Of a stretch of DNA of 64,000 bases, positions 11,725 through 21,854 are shown in pieces; position 1 is the stretch's first letter, and each line of letters opens with the position of its first letter. This DNA comes from Megascapheus bottae (Eukaryota > Chordata > Mammalia > Rodentia > Geomyidae). The translations under genes were made by a program, and so were the position numbers. The notes beneath the pieces are model-generated. The model searched no databases and was not told where the DNA came from. It saw only the letters and a program-made list of their open reading frames with translations. The stretch lies in contig JANJXV010000004.1 of assembly GCA_024803745.1 (NCBI GenBank), forward strand, positions 52,704,358-52,768,357. Direction: 5' to 3'.

Positions 11725-12047
11725 CACACTCAAGTTAGTGGCAAGGCACAGGTCAAAGACAAGACTTGTTAACATGGCCAGGCCCATGATGCTTGGGTAG
11801 CTCTGGAAAGTGGATACAGCAGAGAATTTTCATAAAACTTTGAATTCAGAAAGCCCCCATTCTTGGATGAATGCTTTACTGAAGCAGCCTGGAGATGCCT
11901 AATGATATTTGAACAAGGAGTCCCTTATTTTCACTTTATATTAGACCTTATAACTTACATAACTGGTCATGACGGATGGAAGAACCCGTGTATGGTAGTC
12001 ACCAGTTACCACACAGCTGTAGCTAAACTGCACTCAAAACACATCAC

Positions 12048-12129
12048 TACACACACAGACACACAGACACACAGACACACACAGACACACACAGACACAC
12101 ACACACACACACATACACACACACACACC
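12048..12129 (+). repeat. Compound (CA)n / (ACAG) microsatellite
   Basis: ACACAGAC-type units grading into pure CA. Directly upstream of the SINE at 12133. Confidence 0.97.
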
Positions 12130-12132
12130 ATC

Positions 12133-12397
12133 AGCATCTGGGTGCCTGTGGCTCATGCCTCTTATCAATCCTATCTACTCAAGAGGCTAAGATCTGAGGA
12201 TCACAATTTGAAGACAGCCTGGGCAGAAAAATCCCCGTGAGACTCTTATCTCCAAATTAACCACCCAAAAAACAGAAGTAGAGCTGTGACTTAAGTTGTA
12301 TAGTGCCAGCCTAGAGCAAAAGAAATTCAGGAACAGTGCCCAGGTCCTGAGTTCAAGCCCCACAGCGGACCATAAAATAAACAAACAAAAAACACAC
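12133..12397 (+). repeat. SINE, B1-headed with Geo right half
   Basis: B1 head 'ctactcaagaggctaagatc', linker 'gagactcttatctccaaatt', Geo half 'gagctgtgacttaagttgta' to 'gagttcaagccccacagc', and an A-rich tail with AAAC units. Confidence 0.92.
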
Positions 12398-13487
12398 CAG
12401 CAAATGGAGTTATTTCAGGGGAGTCCCAGAATACTGGACATTAGAAGTCCAGAGCCTCCACACTGTGTCCACAAGGCCACATCCACCTTCCCCCATTTTG
12501 CAAAGGAGTGTAGATGCTTTATGGATGCAGAAATAACAATATGGAGTGGGAACTTTAAACTGAACGTTTAACCCCAAACTGGAAACCAACATGTCTTTAC
12601 AACTTGAAATGGTTGCCATCATTTTCTGATACAGAGTTCAACAAAAGGAATTTCAATGTCATGTCAGAGTTTTACTTTTTTTTCATCTGAATCATCATGT
12701 GTTAACACCAACACCCCTCTTCAGGAGAAAAAAAACCCCACACTCTCAAGAAAAGGAACTATTTGAGGGTCAAGGCTCACTTTCCCCCACGAGTTATTCA
12801 TTAATATTGTGTTTATGTCCAACTTTTGAGATTCTTATATCATTAAATATTCAGAAAAAAAGGATAGTCAGAATACTATGTGAGGACGGTTTGGAGTTTC
12901 TGTTGTACTATTTCCCCCCCTTGGTCTTTTCCCAACAGTCATCTGAACATGTGGCTGAAACAAGGGGTATCTGCAGACAAGCTTGGCAGTAAACTGTTAC
13001 AATCCAGAAAATATGTAAAAGATACATTCCAGAGCAGGTTTCAAAGATAGACCAGATGGTTACTCATCGGGTTATTTTTTTCTTCCCCAAACTTTCTCAT
13101 AAAATCCTAGGAAATACTTTGCTTCTTTTTAGATAAAGCCTACAGAAGCACAGCAGATGACATGATTTCTCACTTTGGAAAAAATATTTCATTACTTCCA
13201 AACAATCTAGAGGCTGCAAAATGCCCCCTTTCTTTAAGAAACAGTCCTTTCTTCCTCTGCTCTACCTTCTCTAACTTAGTCCATTTGGTGGGTGGCCTTG
13301 TGTTATATTTTCCTAAATTGGTGCTGAAGGTAATGCAAAAGAAGGTAAGGATCTCTAGTTAAAAAAAAAACTGTCACTGTTTTTCAAGCCAAGGGATGAG
13401 AATGGCATAAGCTAGGTACACAGTAGGTGCTGATAGATTGCTTACTTCCATTATTTTGCTCCGGTCTATGAGAGTCCTTTTATTGTA
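12398..13487. other. Unique DNA, no gene recognised
   Basis: No assignable repeat or gene. Open reading frames here are short and unsupported. Confidence 0.5.
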
Positions 13488-13620
13488 TGTGGAGGGTACA
13501 ATACTGAGACTTGATCCCATCTCATGTTCTGGGAGTTGTACTTTAGGTTTTACATGCAAGGCTGGTACAGATTTGAGCCAGAGCTCTACTTAGTAGTTAA
13601 TTGGAGATAAGAGTCTCAGA
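13488..13620 (-). repeat. SINE, B1-headed with Geo right half (part 1, split)
   Basis: Geo side of a degenerate minus-strand dimer ('gagccagagctctacttagt'). It is split by a plus-strand copy of the same family; the remainder lies at 13863-13947. Confidence 0.8.
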
Positions 13621-13850
13621 TAGCTGGGCAAAGTGGCTCACAACTGTAATCCTAGTTACTCAGGGGGCAGAGATCTGAGGATCGTGGTTGAAAGCCAGCC
13701 TGGGGACTAAAGTCTGTGAGATTCTTATCTCAACCACCAGAAAACTGGAAATGGCGCTGTGGCTCAAGGGGTAGGGCAGTATCCTTGAGCTGAAGAGCTC
13801 TGGGACAATTCCCAGGCCCAGAGTTCAAGTCCCATGACCGACAAAAAAAA
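13621..13850 (+). repeat. SINE, B1-headed with Geo right half, nested, 12-bp TSD
   Basis: Well preserved. Head 'tagctgggcaaagtggctca', 'gatctgaggatcgtggttga', linker 'tgtgagattcttatctcaac', Geo 'ggcgctgtggctcaaggggt', 'gagttcaagtcccatgacc', then an A tail. Exact duplication AAGAGTCTCAGA at 13609-13620 and 13851-13862 shows insertion into an older opposite-strand SINE. Confidence 0.96.
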
Positions 13851-13862
13851 AAGAGTCTCAGA

Positions 13863-13947
13863 GATTTTTCCACATTTCAAATTGTGATCTTCAGATTTCA
13901 GCTCCTGAGCAGCTAGGATTACAGGTGTGAGCCACTTTCCCTTAGCC
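13863..13947 (-). repeat. SINE, B1-headed with Geo right half (part 2, split)
   Basis: B1 side of the host element: 'tttcagctcctgagcagcta' and 'ggattacaggtgtgagccac'. Confidence 0.85.
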
Positions 13948-14169
13948 CCGAGAGTGCTTTTGGCAGTTCTACCTATGCTGAACCTTCAGAGAAGCCACCA
14001 CTGAGTTTGCTAACAGCTGCCTCAGGATACTTAGGAAGGTTTGAAGTAAAATGTTGCTGCGAAAAGTTAAGCGGATTATAAAGGGAGCTGTTTCTATTGC
14101 AGTTTTATAGGGGAACATTATCCTATTTTTCATTATTATAGTTTCTCAATATTTTTGTGATCCACACAA

Positions 14170-14275
14170 AAGCATTGAGAAGGCAAGAACTGTCTGAATC
14201 TGGTTCATGACATTTCAACACCTACAAGAACACATAGTAGGCACTTGACACCTCTATATTCACTGAATAGGTAAA
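14170..14275 (+). repeat. LINE2 3' end remnant
   Basis: 'gagaaggcaagaactgtctg' and 'cacatagtaggcacttgaca' followed by 'tcactgaatagg' match the conserved L2 3' terminus. Ancient. Confidence 0.65.
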
Positions 14276-14311
14276 GTCAAATAAATCATAAATGGTGACA
14301 TCTACAAATCA

Positions 14312-14450
14312 CACAGTCCAATCCATTTCACAGTGGTTCAGAGAATTGCCCAAGGTCAATGGAATACGGAGCTAACCCTAGAAAGTAATAGATTTCTAGG
14401 TCCCACTGCATGGATCCCTGAATTATGAGCACTTTCTCCAACTGAAATAA
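14312..14450 (-). repeat. MIR SINE remnant
   Basis: 'ccatttcacagtggttcaga' and 'gaattgcccaaggtcaatgg' are the reverse-complement MIR core; diverged 3' part. Confidence 0.6.
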
Positions 14451-15057
14451 CATGAACATAATTTTCTTCCCAATTATTCAGGCTGAGGGATATACAAAAG
14501 GTTTTGGTGGGTGAAAGATTTATAGCACAGCTTCTAGAAAGCCTGGAAACACCATGGGGCAACTGCAAAAGGTCTTATGGTAATTAAATCAAGAAGCTCA
14601 GGGAGACCCTGGAGGCCTGTACAGAGACTCAGGGACAGTCTTCCCAGAGGCAGGCACTTTTGCTGATGCCTGTTATATAAAAAACCTTAAGCAAGCAAGA
14701 ATGAAAGCAACTTAAGAAAGAAAAATGTCTTTTGTTTCCTATCCTTTCCCAGGTAATTCTATCCATTGACCTCAAACACAGCCTTCAGATCCATTGTCCA
14801 TGAAAGAGGTATTTCCTTCTCCTGTTGGAACAAGAAGACGCTTCACATTCTAAATCACAGGCATAATTTTCAAAAGGTAAGTAACTTTTGAAAACTATGC
14901 ACCCTTGACACCGCCCTGTATACACACCTCTGGGAATGGGGATGGCAGCAGGGAGGGGACTGAAGAAGTAAATTAGCGGTTCCTCTGTCAATGCTTCATT
15001 AAAAGTATTTCTTCATTTGTGTAGATGTAGAGGGGAAGGATGGGAGGATGCAGTCAT
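14451..15057. other. No recognised feature
   Basis: Unique sequence. No gene or repeat could be assigned. Confidence 0.45.
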
Positions 15058-15243
15058 ACTACTCAATGTATAATGTGACAAAGGAACTAGGTAACCTGAA
15101 GGAATGGGTGAGGTTGGGAAAGAGAGGAGAGAATGGTGAAAAGGGGTGACATCAATAAAGATGTACTGTATAAACAGTTATAAACAGAAACTCCTTTGTA
15201 CAGCTACTTAAGTATCATTTAAAAATTTTTAAAGTAAATGAGT
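15058..15243 (+). mobile_element. L1 3'-UTR scrap, lineage B
   Basis: Shares 'ggggtgacatcaataaagat', 'ctcctttgtacagctactta' and an A-rich end with copies at 17420-17610 and 35885-36140. The longer element at 55905-57118 ties this sequence to an L1 3' UTR. Strongly 5' truncated. Confidence 0.7.
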
Positions 15244-16084
15244 AAAGAAGTTTCTTAAAGTCTCGCTTGGAAAATCACCCAGCCTCTCAAGTTTGCTTTA
15301 TGATTCCTCCAGGTCTTAGAAGGCATGTCATGAATCCCCCCATCTCTCACTCTCTCTCCTTCTCTCCACATGTAAACACATATAGAGTAACTTATAAGTC
15401 TCCCGGATGATGGGGCCTCAGGAATGTGGGGCAGAAGTTCCACCATTGGGACAGACGTGGTCCCCAAGGACCATGTGTGTGACACATTTCCTTATCTGTA
15501 CTTGAAAGAACCCCCCTCCTAATTCTGTCCCCAGATTCACATTCAGACCTGTTGGCCCATCCCACACTTGTATTTTCCATAACAAGGCTCACAGGAATCT
15601 TGGGGTTTTCTACATTCATCCCATTTGGCTTTGGAAATGGAATATGTCAGAGCTATCTGCTTCCTTGCATCCATAAGCCATAACTAATGGCATCCTGCCA
15701 TTGTCAGCATTCAGATCAACATGCCAGTATATGGACAAGGCAGCTGACTATCCATCAAGAAGCAGGACACATTTCTTCTCTCTCTAGTATAGGGGTTCTC
15801 TCCCCTCTCCTACGCATCGCAAAGCATATATTTCCTCTATCCTATTGCTGTATTTTCAGAGTTATCTGCCTTGGCCTCTTGTCATTCATAAGGACTGAGA
15901 GAAAAAGAAGCACACATACATTTGTATTTACAAAATATTGCCCATCTCACTGTAATTTCAAAGTGTTAATGAGTCAACCTCCTGACTGATCCCTGTGATT
16001 TATTATTCAAAAATGAACCTGTGCAACTGAGAGAATTAAGAAAGTAACACAAAGTAGCAGCTTAAAGTCTTATGAATGTAGCAT
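15244..16084. other. No recognised feature
   Basis: Unique sequence, less AT-rich around 15400-15600. Short open frames on the minus strand are not supported by any recognisable family. Confidence 0.45.
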
Positions 16085-16215
16085 GGTGAGATATATTTAA
16101 CATCTCTGAAGACATAACTAAGCCTTTCTTTATTTAATCTTTTTTAAAAATGTGGATAATAACACCTGCTCTGTCTACCTCACCTGAGTATAAGAAAAAT
16201 ACTTTGGAAGCTGAA
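16085..16215 (+). repeat. Possible MIR remnant
   Basis: 'aaaatgtggataataacacc' is close to the MIR stretch following its core. The rest is too diverged to be sure. Confidence 0.4.
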
Positions 16216-17419
16216 ACATTTGGAGAAATGAGACTTAGAGAAGGAAGCCTATAAAAGAACGTTTTATTCTTGAGTCTCAGTCAACACTGTTGTAAGAGAT
16301 TGCATTGTTCCTATGGCCAGAAAAACCTGACCAAAAATCAATGGATAACATCCTTAGGATCTCATCTCAGTCTTATTGCACCAGAGGAAGCTCTGTGGGC
16401 ATGCAAAGTTGCAGTCGTTGAACCAGCTTTCATGCTTTCTCTGTCTCTGTTCTATTCATAGAAAAAAAAACCCACCATATTTGCCTGAGTGTAGTTGAAA
16501 AGACTTGCTGGAGAGCAGCAATTTTATGGGAACCTGTGTGTGGCAAAGGTTTGATTGAAGTGCATATGGCAATCCTTTAAGACTGATTTAATAGTGAGGA
16601 ATGCCTGCCAGCATCTGGAGCCCTAGACGAGAGGAGCTCAGAGCTCACAGATGCTACAAACATGTCAGGAGCCTTCTGCTGGGCAGAAATTGGATACATT
16701 TTGAATCAAATCATTCCTCAGGCTAAGGAGCTTATTTTGTAGTTGCTGTTCCATATCTGGGATGCTTTGCCAAGAATGATCATTATTTTACAATCCCAAA
16801 TCGAGAACCAGCGACACCGGGCAGCACCGACCCCCAGAAGACTGGCAGTAATACAGAAAGGTAGGGAAAATGCAAGCTCGCAAAGTTAGCCCTGGATATA
16901 TCACCTTCCACACGCCAGGCCCCTCTCCCACTTGGCAGAGTGCCAGGGCCCATGCACCAGTTTTCTTCCCATGAATCCCTGGGCAAACTCTCCCTTTGAC
17001 AGTGATCAAAAATGTCAGATATAAGGCTTTTGTTTTTACATGTGTCTAGATAATAGAGAACCTTGACACAGAAATAAAAGCCTGAGAATTGAAAAATAGC
17101 ATTTTAATACCTTGCAGCTTGTTGGGGATTCCTAAGTCAGCCAGGAGAAGCTGTGTGATAAATCTGTGCAATGCTCTTCAGTTCACCAGATCCTTTGCTC
17201 TGAATTGCCCCCATCTTCTAAAGCAACTCCATCATACCTGCAGTGTAAATGTCACTGTCCCACCAGAAGAGAGGACCACAGAGATGCTCTGCAGATCACA
17301 CAGTGGTAATGCTAAGGAGAGGAGCCATGATGAAAATGCAGACTTCCAAACTCCTACCTGAATCTCTTTTCCTTTTGTTCTGACTCCTTGGTAATAAATG
17401 TTTTTAAGCCTATTAAATG
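16216..17419. other. Unique DNA, with a less AT-rich patch at 16790-17010
   Basis: No gene or repeat assigned. The patch at 16790-17010 is visibly richer in C/G, with no recognised product on either strand. Confidence 0.45.
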
Positions 17420-17610
17420 ACAACCATAAAATTAAGAAAAGGAAGGAAAGGAATGGGTTGGGAGGGATAAAGAAGAAGGTGGAAGGGGTGACATCAATCA
17501 AAATGCATTCTGTTCATAAACTGCTTTGTGATATGGCACTTTGCTTGTACAACAACTTAAGGATCATTTTTAATCAAATTTAAAAATAAAATAAATAAAC
17601 AAAAATAAAT
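17420..17610 (+). mobile_element. L1 3'-UTR scrap, lineage B
   Basis: 'ggggtgacatcaatcaaaat', 'tgcttgtacaacaacttaag' and a tail of AAAATAAAT units. Same family as 15058-15243 and 35885-36140. Confidence 0.72.
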
Positions 17611-17963
17611 CAAAAGGAAGCTGTGATTCTTCTACTCTAGTCCTTGCAACTAGAGAGGGTTTTTATTTTCTTGGTGCCTTTTTATAATGGTAGATGTTTC
17701 ATACTCCAAATCACTGTTCTTTCCATTCTTCTGACCATGGCATTCACTGTCACCCATGGGGAAAATGAGTTGTGATCACTGATTTCATTTGCTTAAAAGG
17801 TTCACAGCTATCCGTTAGTTTCATCTTGCCATGCAAGATGCAGGTACAGATTATCATGAGGATCCTAAAGTAGTATTGACCAGCTTATATTAGATTAAAT
17901 ATGTAATTTATAAATGTGTAAAGATCCAGATGATTTTTGACTAGAAGGAAATCAATGTCCATC

Positions 17964-18196
17964 AGAAGAAGAAGAAGAAGAAGAAGAAGAAGAAGAAGAA
18001 GAAGAAGAAGAAGAAGGAGGAGGAGGAGGAGGAGGAGGAGGAGGAGGAGGAGGAGGAGGAGGAGGAGGAGGAGGAGGAGGAGAAGGGGAGAGGAGAAGGA
18101 GGAGAAGGGGAGAGGAGAAGGAGGAGGGGGAGGAGAAGGAGGAGGGAGAGGAGGAGGAGGAAGAAGAAGAGAAGAAGGAGGAGGAGGAGGAGAGAG
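17964..18196 (+). repeat. Polypurine tract, (GAA)n to (GGA)n
   Basis: 233 consecutive purines: about 50 bases of GAA units, about 65 of GGA units, then a mixed GGA/GGGGA/GAA region. Open frames on both strands here (poly-Arg, poly-Ser/Pro, poly-Leu/Phe) are artefacts of the repeat. Such mirror-like tracts can form H-DNA, and GGA runs can form quadruplexes. Confidence 0.98.
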
Positions 18197-18512
18197 TTGT
18201 ACATTCTGTATTACCGATAAAGGCTATGAATATCAAGAGTAAGAATGACACCTGCTCTCCCTTCTAGACAATACTACTACTGGCCATAGCAAAGACAGAT
18301 AAGATTACAGAGTCTTTAAAGTGTCACTAATGGATGCCCAACTTTCTGCCTTCTGGATTTCTAGTGGAATGATAGAGAACACAAGACATAAGAAAGTCTG
18401 AATTTATGCTAAGCACAATCACAAAGTGAATTTCCAAAAGGAAAAAAAATCTGTAAATCAGGAACTAAAATTGTGATCAATGAACCAAATAGAATTTTTA
18501 TTTTTGCTGATC
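18197..18512. other. No recognised feature
   Basis: Unique flank between the purine tract and the ID insertion. May belong to the old L1 that follows, but not clearly. Confidence 0.4.
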
Positions 18513-18528
18513 AAAAATGCCACTTAAA

Positions 18529-18608
18529 GGGGTTGGAGATTTAGCTCAGCAGAAAAGCCCTTGCCTGGCAAGTGCAAGGCCCTGAGTCCGGTCCTCAGCT
18601 CTGGAAAA
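18529..18608 (+). repeat. ID SINE, flanked by 16-bp TSD
   Basis: Monomeric, tRNA-Ala-derived ID element: 'ggggttggagatttagctca' carries the A box, 'gccctgagtccggtcctcag' the B box, then an A tail. The TSD AAAAATGCCACYTAAA (one C/T difference) is at 18513-18528 and 18609-18624. Confidence 0.95.
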
Positions 18609-18699
18609 AAAAATGCCACCTAAAAGAATAAATGAAAATGACATATATGAGCAAGATATTAATAATGAATATCATGAACAAAGGACAGTTATAAAATAG

Positions 18700-18909
18700 C
18701 TACAAATGAACAGGAAAAAGATAGTACAACTCAGCACAAGAAAAAAGTACATAAATTGAACTTCATCAAAAGTTTTTTGGGTTAAAAAACATTGTAAGGT
18801 GAAAAAGTAAGTTATAGAACAAAATGTTTGCAAAGCATATACCTGATATAAACCTAATGTTCAGAATACATGAAAAAAATCTCAATAATGACAAAGAAGA
18901 AATGAACCT
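18700..18909 (+). mobile_element. Ancient L1M ORF2 segment (part 1, split by LTR)
   Basis: 'gaacttcatcaaaagttttt' and 'caaaatgtttgcaaagcata' are degenerate counterparts of the ORF2 C-terminal half of old L1s. It is interrupted at 18909 by a solo LTR and resumes at 19236. Confidence 0.7.
18904..18909 (+). repeat. 6-bp target-site duplication, left
   Basis: GAACCT, repeated at 19230-19235. Confidence 0.85.
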
Positions 18910-19229
18910 TGTCGGGGTCCTTCTTCTCTGGTCCCTCTCGATCAGCAGGAGGGAAAGGGAAAACACGCCCCTACCAGGACGAGCCATGAGAGGAGAGGGC
19001 CACACTCAACCTTCCTTCTGGGGAGCACGAACAGAGACGCCAAGCAGCTTCATCAAGTCAGGAAAATCTTTCTCTCTATTCCTCAAATCCCTCCTCCTTA
19101 TATCTCCTTATATTCTGTGCCGTAGCCTATCAGCACAACAGGTGGGCAGGATAAAGAGGTCTACCTTTTTACCCATACTACAGATCTCAGCAGAAAATTA
19201 TTAGACATGGCGTTACTCGGCCCCCAATA
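18910..19229 (-). mobile_element. Solo LTR, class II (ERVK/IAP-like)
   Basis: A 320-bp, comparatively GC-rich block inside old L1 sequence. On the minus strand it starts TATTGGGGGCCGAGTAACGC (TG of the terminus mutated to TA) and ends GGACCCCGACA, giving the imperfect TGTNGGGG...CCCCRACA ends of IAP-like LTRs. The exact 6-bp duplication GAACCT on both sides is the size expected for ERVK integrases. A tandem TATA-like pair lies at 19092-19113 in minus orientation, consistent with a promoter. No internal viral sequence is present, so the provirus has recombined to a solo LTR. The perfect TSD suggests one of the younger insertions here. Confidence 0.85.
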
Positions 19230-19235
19230 GAACCT
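19230..19235 (+). repeat. 6-bp target-site duplication, right
   Basis: GAACCT, matching 18904-18909. Confidence 0.85.
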
Positions 19236-19652
19236 AATGAACCAATGAAGAAATAAATTAAGTAATGTACAAAAAACTTCAATAGATACTTATCCAAAGA
19301 AACTTTTCTTATTGTTAGTCATTAGGGAAAGAAATTCAAAGCAGAATGACATATTCCTTCACAGTAATTAGGATAGGAAGAAAAGAAGGCAGACTGGCAG
19401 GCAAGGAAGGAAGGAAGGAAGGAAGGAAGGAAGGAAGGAAGGAAGGAAGGAAGGAAGGTTAACAAGAATAGGAGAAATTGTAACCATGTACATAGATAAT
19501 GAGAATGTGAAATAGCACAAAAGCTGTGGAAAACTGGCCATTCATGAAAAAGTTAAACAGGGAAATATTCTGCTCTAAAAAAGAAACAAAATATTAATAT
19601 GAAAAAGGCAAATGGACACTGTATTATTTCATTCATATAAAATATCTGGTAT
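19236..19652 (+). mobile_element. Ancient L1M ORF2 segment (part 2)
   Basis: Resumes with 'cttcaatagatacttatcca' and 'gtcattagggaaagaaattc', the counterpart of the L1 'HIRYAL / KALEIQ' region upstream of the C-terminal domain. Interrupted by a GGAA microsatellite. Confidence 0.65.
19403..19458 (+). repeat. (GGAA)n microsatellite
   Basis: About 14 uninterrupted AAGG units inside the L1M remnant. Confidence 0.98.
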
Positions 19653-19653
19653 A

Positions 19654-19870
19654 ACCTGATTGCTTATGGCTCATACCTATAATCCTAATGACTCAGGAGG
19701 CTGAAACTTAAAAAAATCAAAGTTTAAAGCCAGATCAGGTAGAAAAGTCTGCACTATTCCATCTCTAATTAATTAGCAAAAAGCTGGTCTGGAGTTATGA
19801 CCTAAGTATTAAAGTGAAAATTATAAGCTACAAACTATTTGTGTATGGCCCCTGATACCAACAAAAATAA
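19654..19870 (+). repeat. SINE, B1-headed with Geo right half, degenerate
   Basis: 'cctataatcctaatgactca ggaggctgaa' for the head and a heavily mutated Geo half ('ggtctggagttatgacctaa'). Inserted in the L1M remnant. Confidence 0.75.
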
Positions 19871-20180
19871 ATATGTAGCATAGAAAAATGCATAGAGACA
19901 GAAAGTATATTAGAGATTACCATGCAATGGAGGAGATAGAGGAGAGGGGAATTTTGTTTAAACTGATTACACAGTTTTTTGCGGGGGGAGATGAAAGTTT
20001 TTGAAAATAAATAGCAGCAATGTTTTCACAATACCATGAGGATATTTAATTATATACATAAATTATAGTAAATTATATACCTAAAATGGTTACTGAATTA
20101 TACTAAATTTTATACATATATATATATCTAAAATACTAAAAATAGCAGAATTTATATTACATATATTTTACAACATTAAA
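19871..20180 (+). mobile_element. Ancient L1M 3' UTR
   Basis: 'gagacagaaagtatattaga' ... 'ttaccatgcaatggaggaga' ... 'agatgaaagtttttgaaaat' follows the order of old L1M 3' ends. It continues the element seen at 18700-19652. Confidence 0.65.
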
Positions 20181-20298
20181 TAAAGAACAGAAAAAAAATC
20201 ACTAAACCCATTGATAAATAAGCAAACATACTCACAGAAAGAAAGAGAAAATAGGAAAACTAAAGATCAGCATGTGCATGGATACTCTGTCCTATTAG

Positions 20299-20383
20299 TA
20301 ATGAGAGAGGTGGTTCAGTACTAGAGCACATGCTTAGCATTCATGAGTGTCTAGGTTCAATTTCCAAGACCACACACACAAAA
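20299..20383 (+). repeat. ID-like tRNA-derived SINE, degenerate
   Basis: 'ggtggttcagtactagagca' and 'gtctaggttcaatttccaag' are A- and B-box-like with ID spacing. No Geo half follows. Confidence 0.6.
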
Positions 20384-20461
20384 ATGTTAGTATTTCAAAA
20401 TTTGAACATTAAATCTATAAGATACTTCTTGCCCATACAATTTTTAAAAAATATTAACTCA

Positions 20462-20680
20462 AGCTGGGTGCTGGTGTCTCAGGCCTGTAATCAAGAGGCT
20501 GAGATCTGAGGATCATGGTTCAAAGCTATCCTCAGCAGGAAATTCTTCAAGAATGGTATTGGTTAACTAACAAAAAGCCAGCAGTGAAGCTGTGGCTCAA
20601 GAGGGAGAGTATTCATCTTGAGCACAAAAGTTTAGAAACAGTGTTCAGGCTCTGAGTTCAAGCTTCAGAACTGGCACACA
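20462..20680 (+). repeat. SINE, B1-headed with Geo right half
   Basis: 'agctgggtgctggtgtctca', 'gaggctgagatctgaggatc', Geo 'gaagctgtggctcaagaggg', 'gagttcaagcttcagaactg'. Its tail passes into CA repeats. Confidence 0.9.
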
Positions 20681-20705
20681 TACACACAGACACTCTGCCC
20701 CCTCC

Positions 20706-20708
<3 letters not shown>

Positions 20709-20762
<54 letters not shown>
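20709..20762 (+). repeat. (CA)n microsatellite
   Basis: About 27 CA units just downstream of the SINE tail. Confidence 0.98.
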
Positions 20763-20765
<3 letters not shown>

Positions 20766-21181
20766 ATTAAATAATGAGAATATCACAAATGTCTGGAAAG
20801 CATGTGGAATAACAGGAATGCTCAAACACTGCCAGTGGAAATTCAAATTGGCACTCACTATTTCAAAGAGGAATTTCATATGGGATATAAGTCCTCAAAC
20901 ACAGAACTCCTAGCTGTGTGTCCTTGGGCAATTCTTGAGCATATACACAGAAAGAGATGAATAGCATTGTTCAGAGTAACTGCATTTACCATACCCACAC
21001 TAGAAAGAACCCAAATGCTCACCAAGAAAACAACAGGAAAATTATTTGTGGTATTTCTATACCCAAAGATTACAGCAGTAAAAATGAGTAATTCATTTTC
21101 ATGTATGAATTTCATATACATAATGCCAAGAAAAATGTCAAATTTCATCCTAAGAAGCTATTCCTCTACAAAATGATAAAA
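20763..21181 (+). mobile_element. Ancient L1M ORF2 C-terminal segment
   Basis: 'aaagaacccaaatgctcacc' and 'tttctatacccaaagattac' are degenerate forms of the L1 '...NPNVHQ...WYIYTMEYYSA' region. No intact frame. Confidence 0.6.
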
Positions 21182-21435
21182 TGCCAGGTGTCAAAGTCTC
21201 ACACCTATAATCCCAGCTAGACAGGAGGTTGAGATCTAGGCGAGGTTCAAAGTCAGCCCCGGCAGGAAAGTCTGTGAGACCCTTATCTCCAATTAACCAC
21301 CACCAACAACAGCAAAAAAAGAGCCAGAATGGATCTATCCCTCAAGAATTAGAGTCACAAACCATGAGCAATAAAAATCAGGAACAGTGCTCAAGCTTTG
21401 AGTTCAAGCCCAAAGATTATCACAAAACAAAGGCA
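21182..21435 (+). repeat. SINE, B1-headed with Geo right half
   Basis: 'cacacctataatcccagcta', 'tgtgagacccttatctccaa', then a mutated Geo half ending 'gagttcaagcccaaagatta'. Confidence 0.85.
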
Positions 21436-21754
21436 AAAACAAAAACACTGCGCATAAATTTCTTTATATATCTATCAGTATAGACATAAATATAATTATA
21501 TAAAATCTATATAATTGTATTTTATATATTCTCCACATTATTGACTTTAGAAAAAGAATAAGGTTTCAATGAAAATAAAAATTATCAAACTCAAGATAGA
21601 GGTTACTTTCAATGAGATGTGATAATAACGATATAGGAAATTTTCATTTATTTGTAACATTTATTTTATAAGCTGATGGTGCTGCACAAGTCATTCATTC
21701 AGGAATTTTTTGTTTTTTTGTGACAACTTCTAATTAAAAACAATTTAGAAGGAA

Positions 21755-21756
<2 letters not shown>

Positions 21757-21785
<29 letters not shown>
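21757..21785 (+). repeat. (CA)n microsatellite
   Basis: About 14 CA units. Confidence 0.95.
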
Positions 21786-21788
<3 letters not shown>

Positions 21789-21826
21789 CCAGTGTACTTT
21801 GCCAAATATGCAGTGTATTACCTGGT

Positions 21827-21854
21827 TGTGGGTAAGACACAGGTCTTACCCACA
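21827..21854. other. Perfect 12-bp inverted repeat with 4-nt loop
   Basis: TGTGGGTAAGAC, loop ACAG, GTCTTACCCACA. No mismatch in the stem. No T-run follows, so there is no reason to call it a terminator. Confidence 0.9.

Noticed and set aside
17937..18251. Open frames of about 80-100 codons on both strands (poly-Arg, poly-Ser/Pro, poly-Leu)
   Set aside because: Direct consequence of a stop-free GAA/GGA repeat, not coding.
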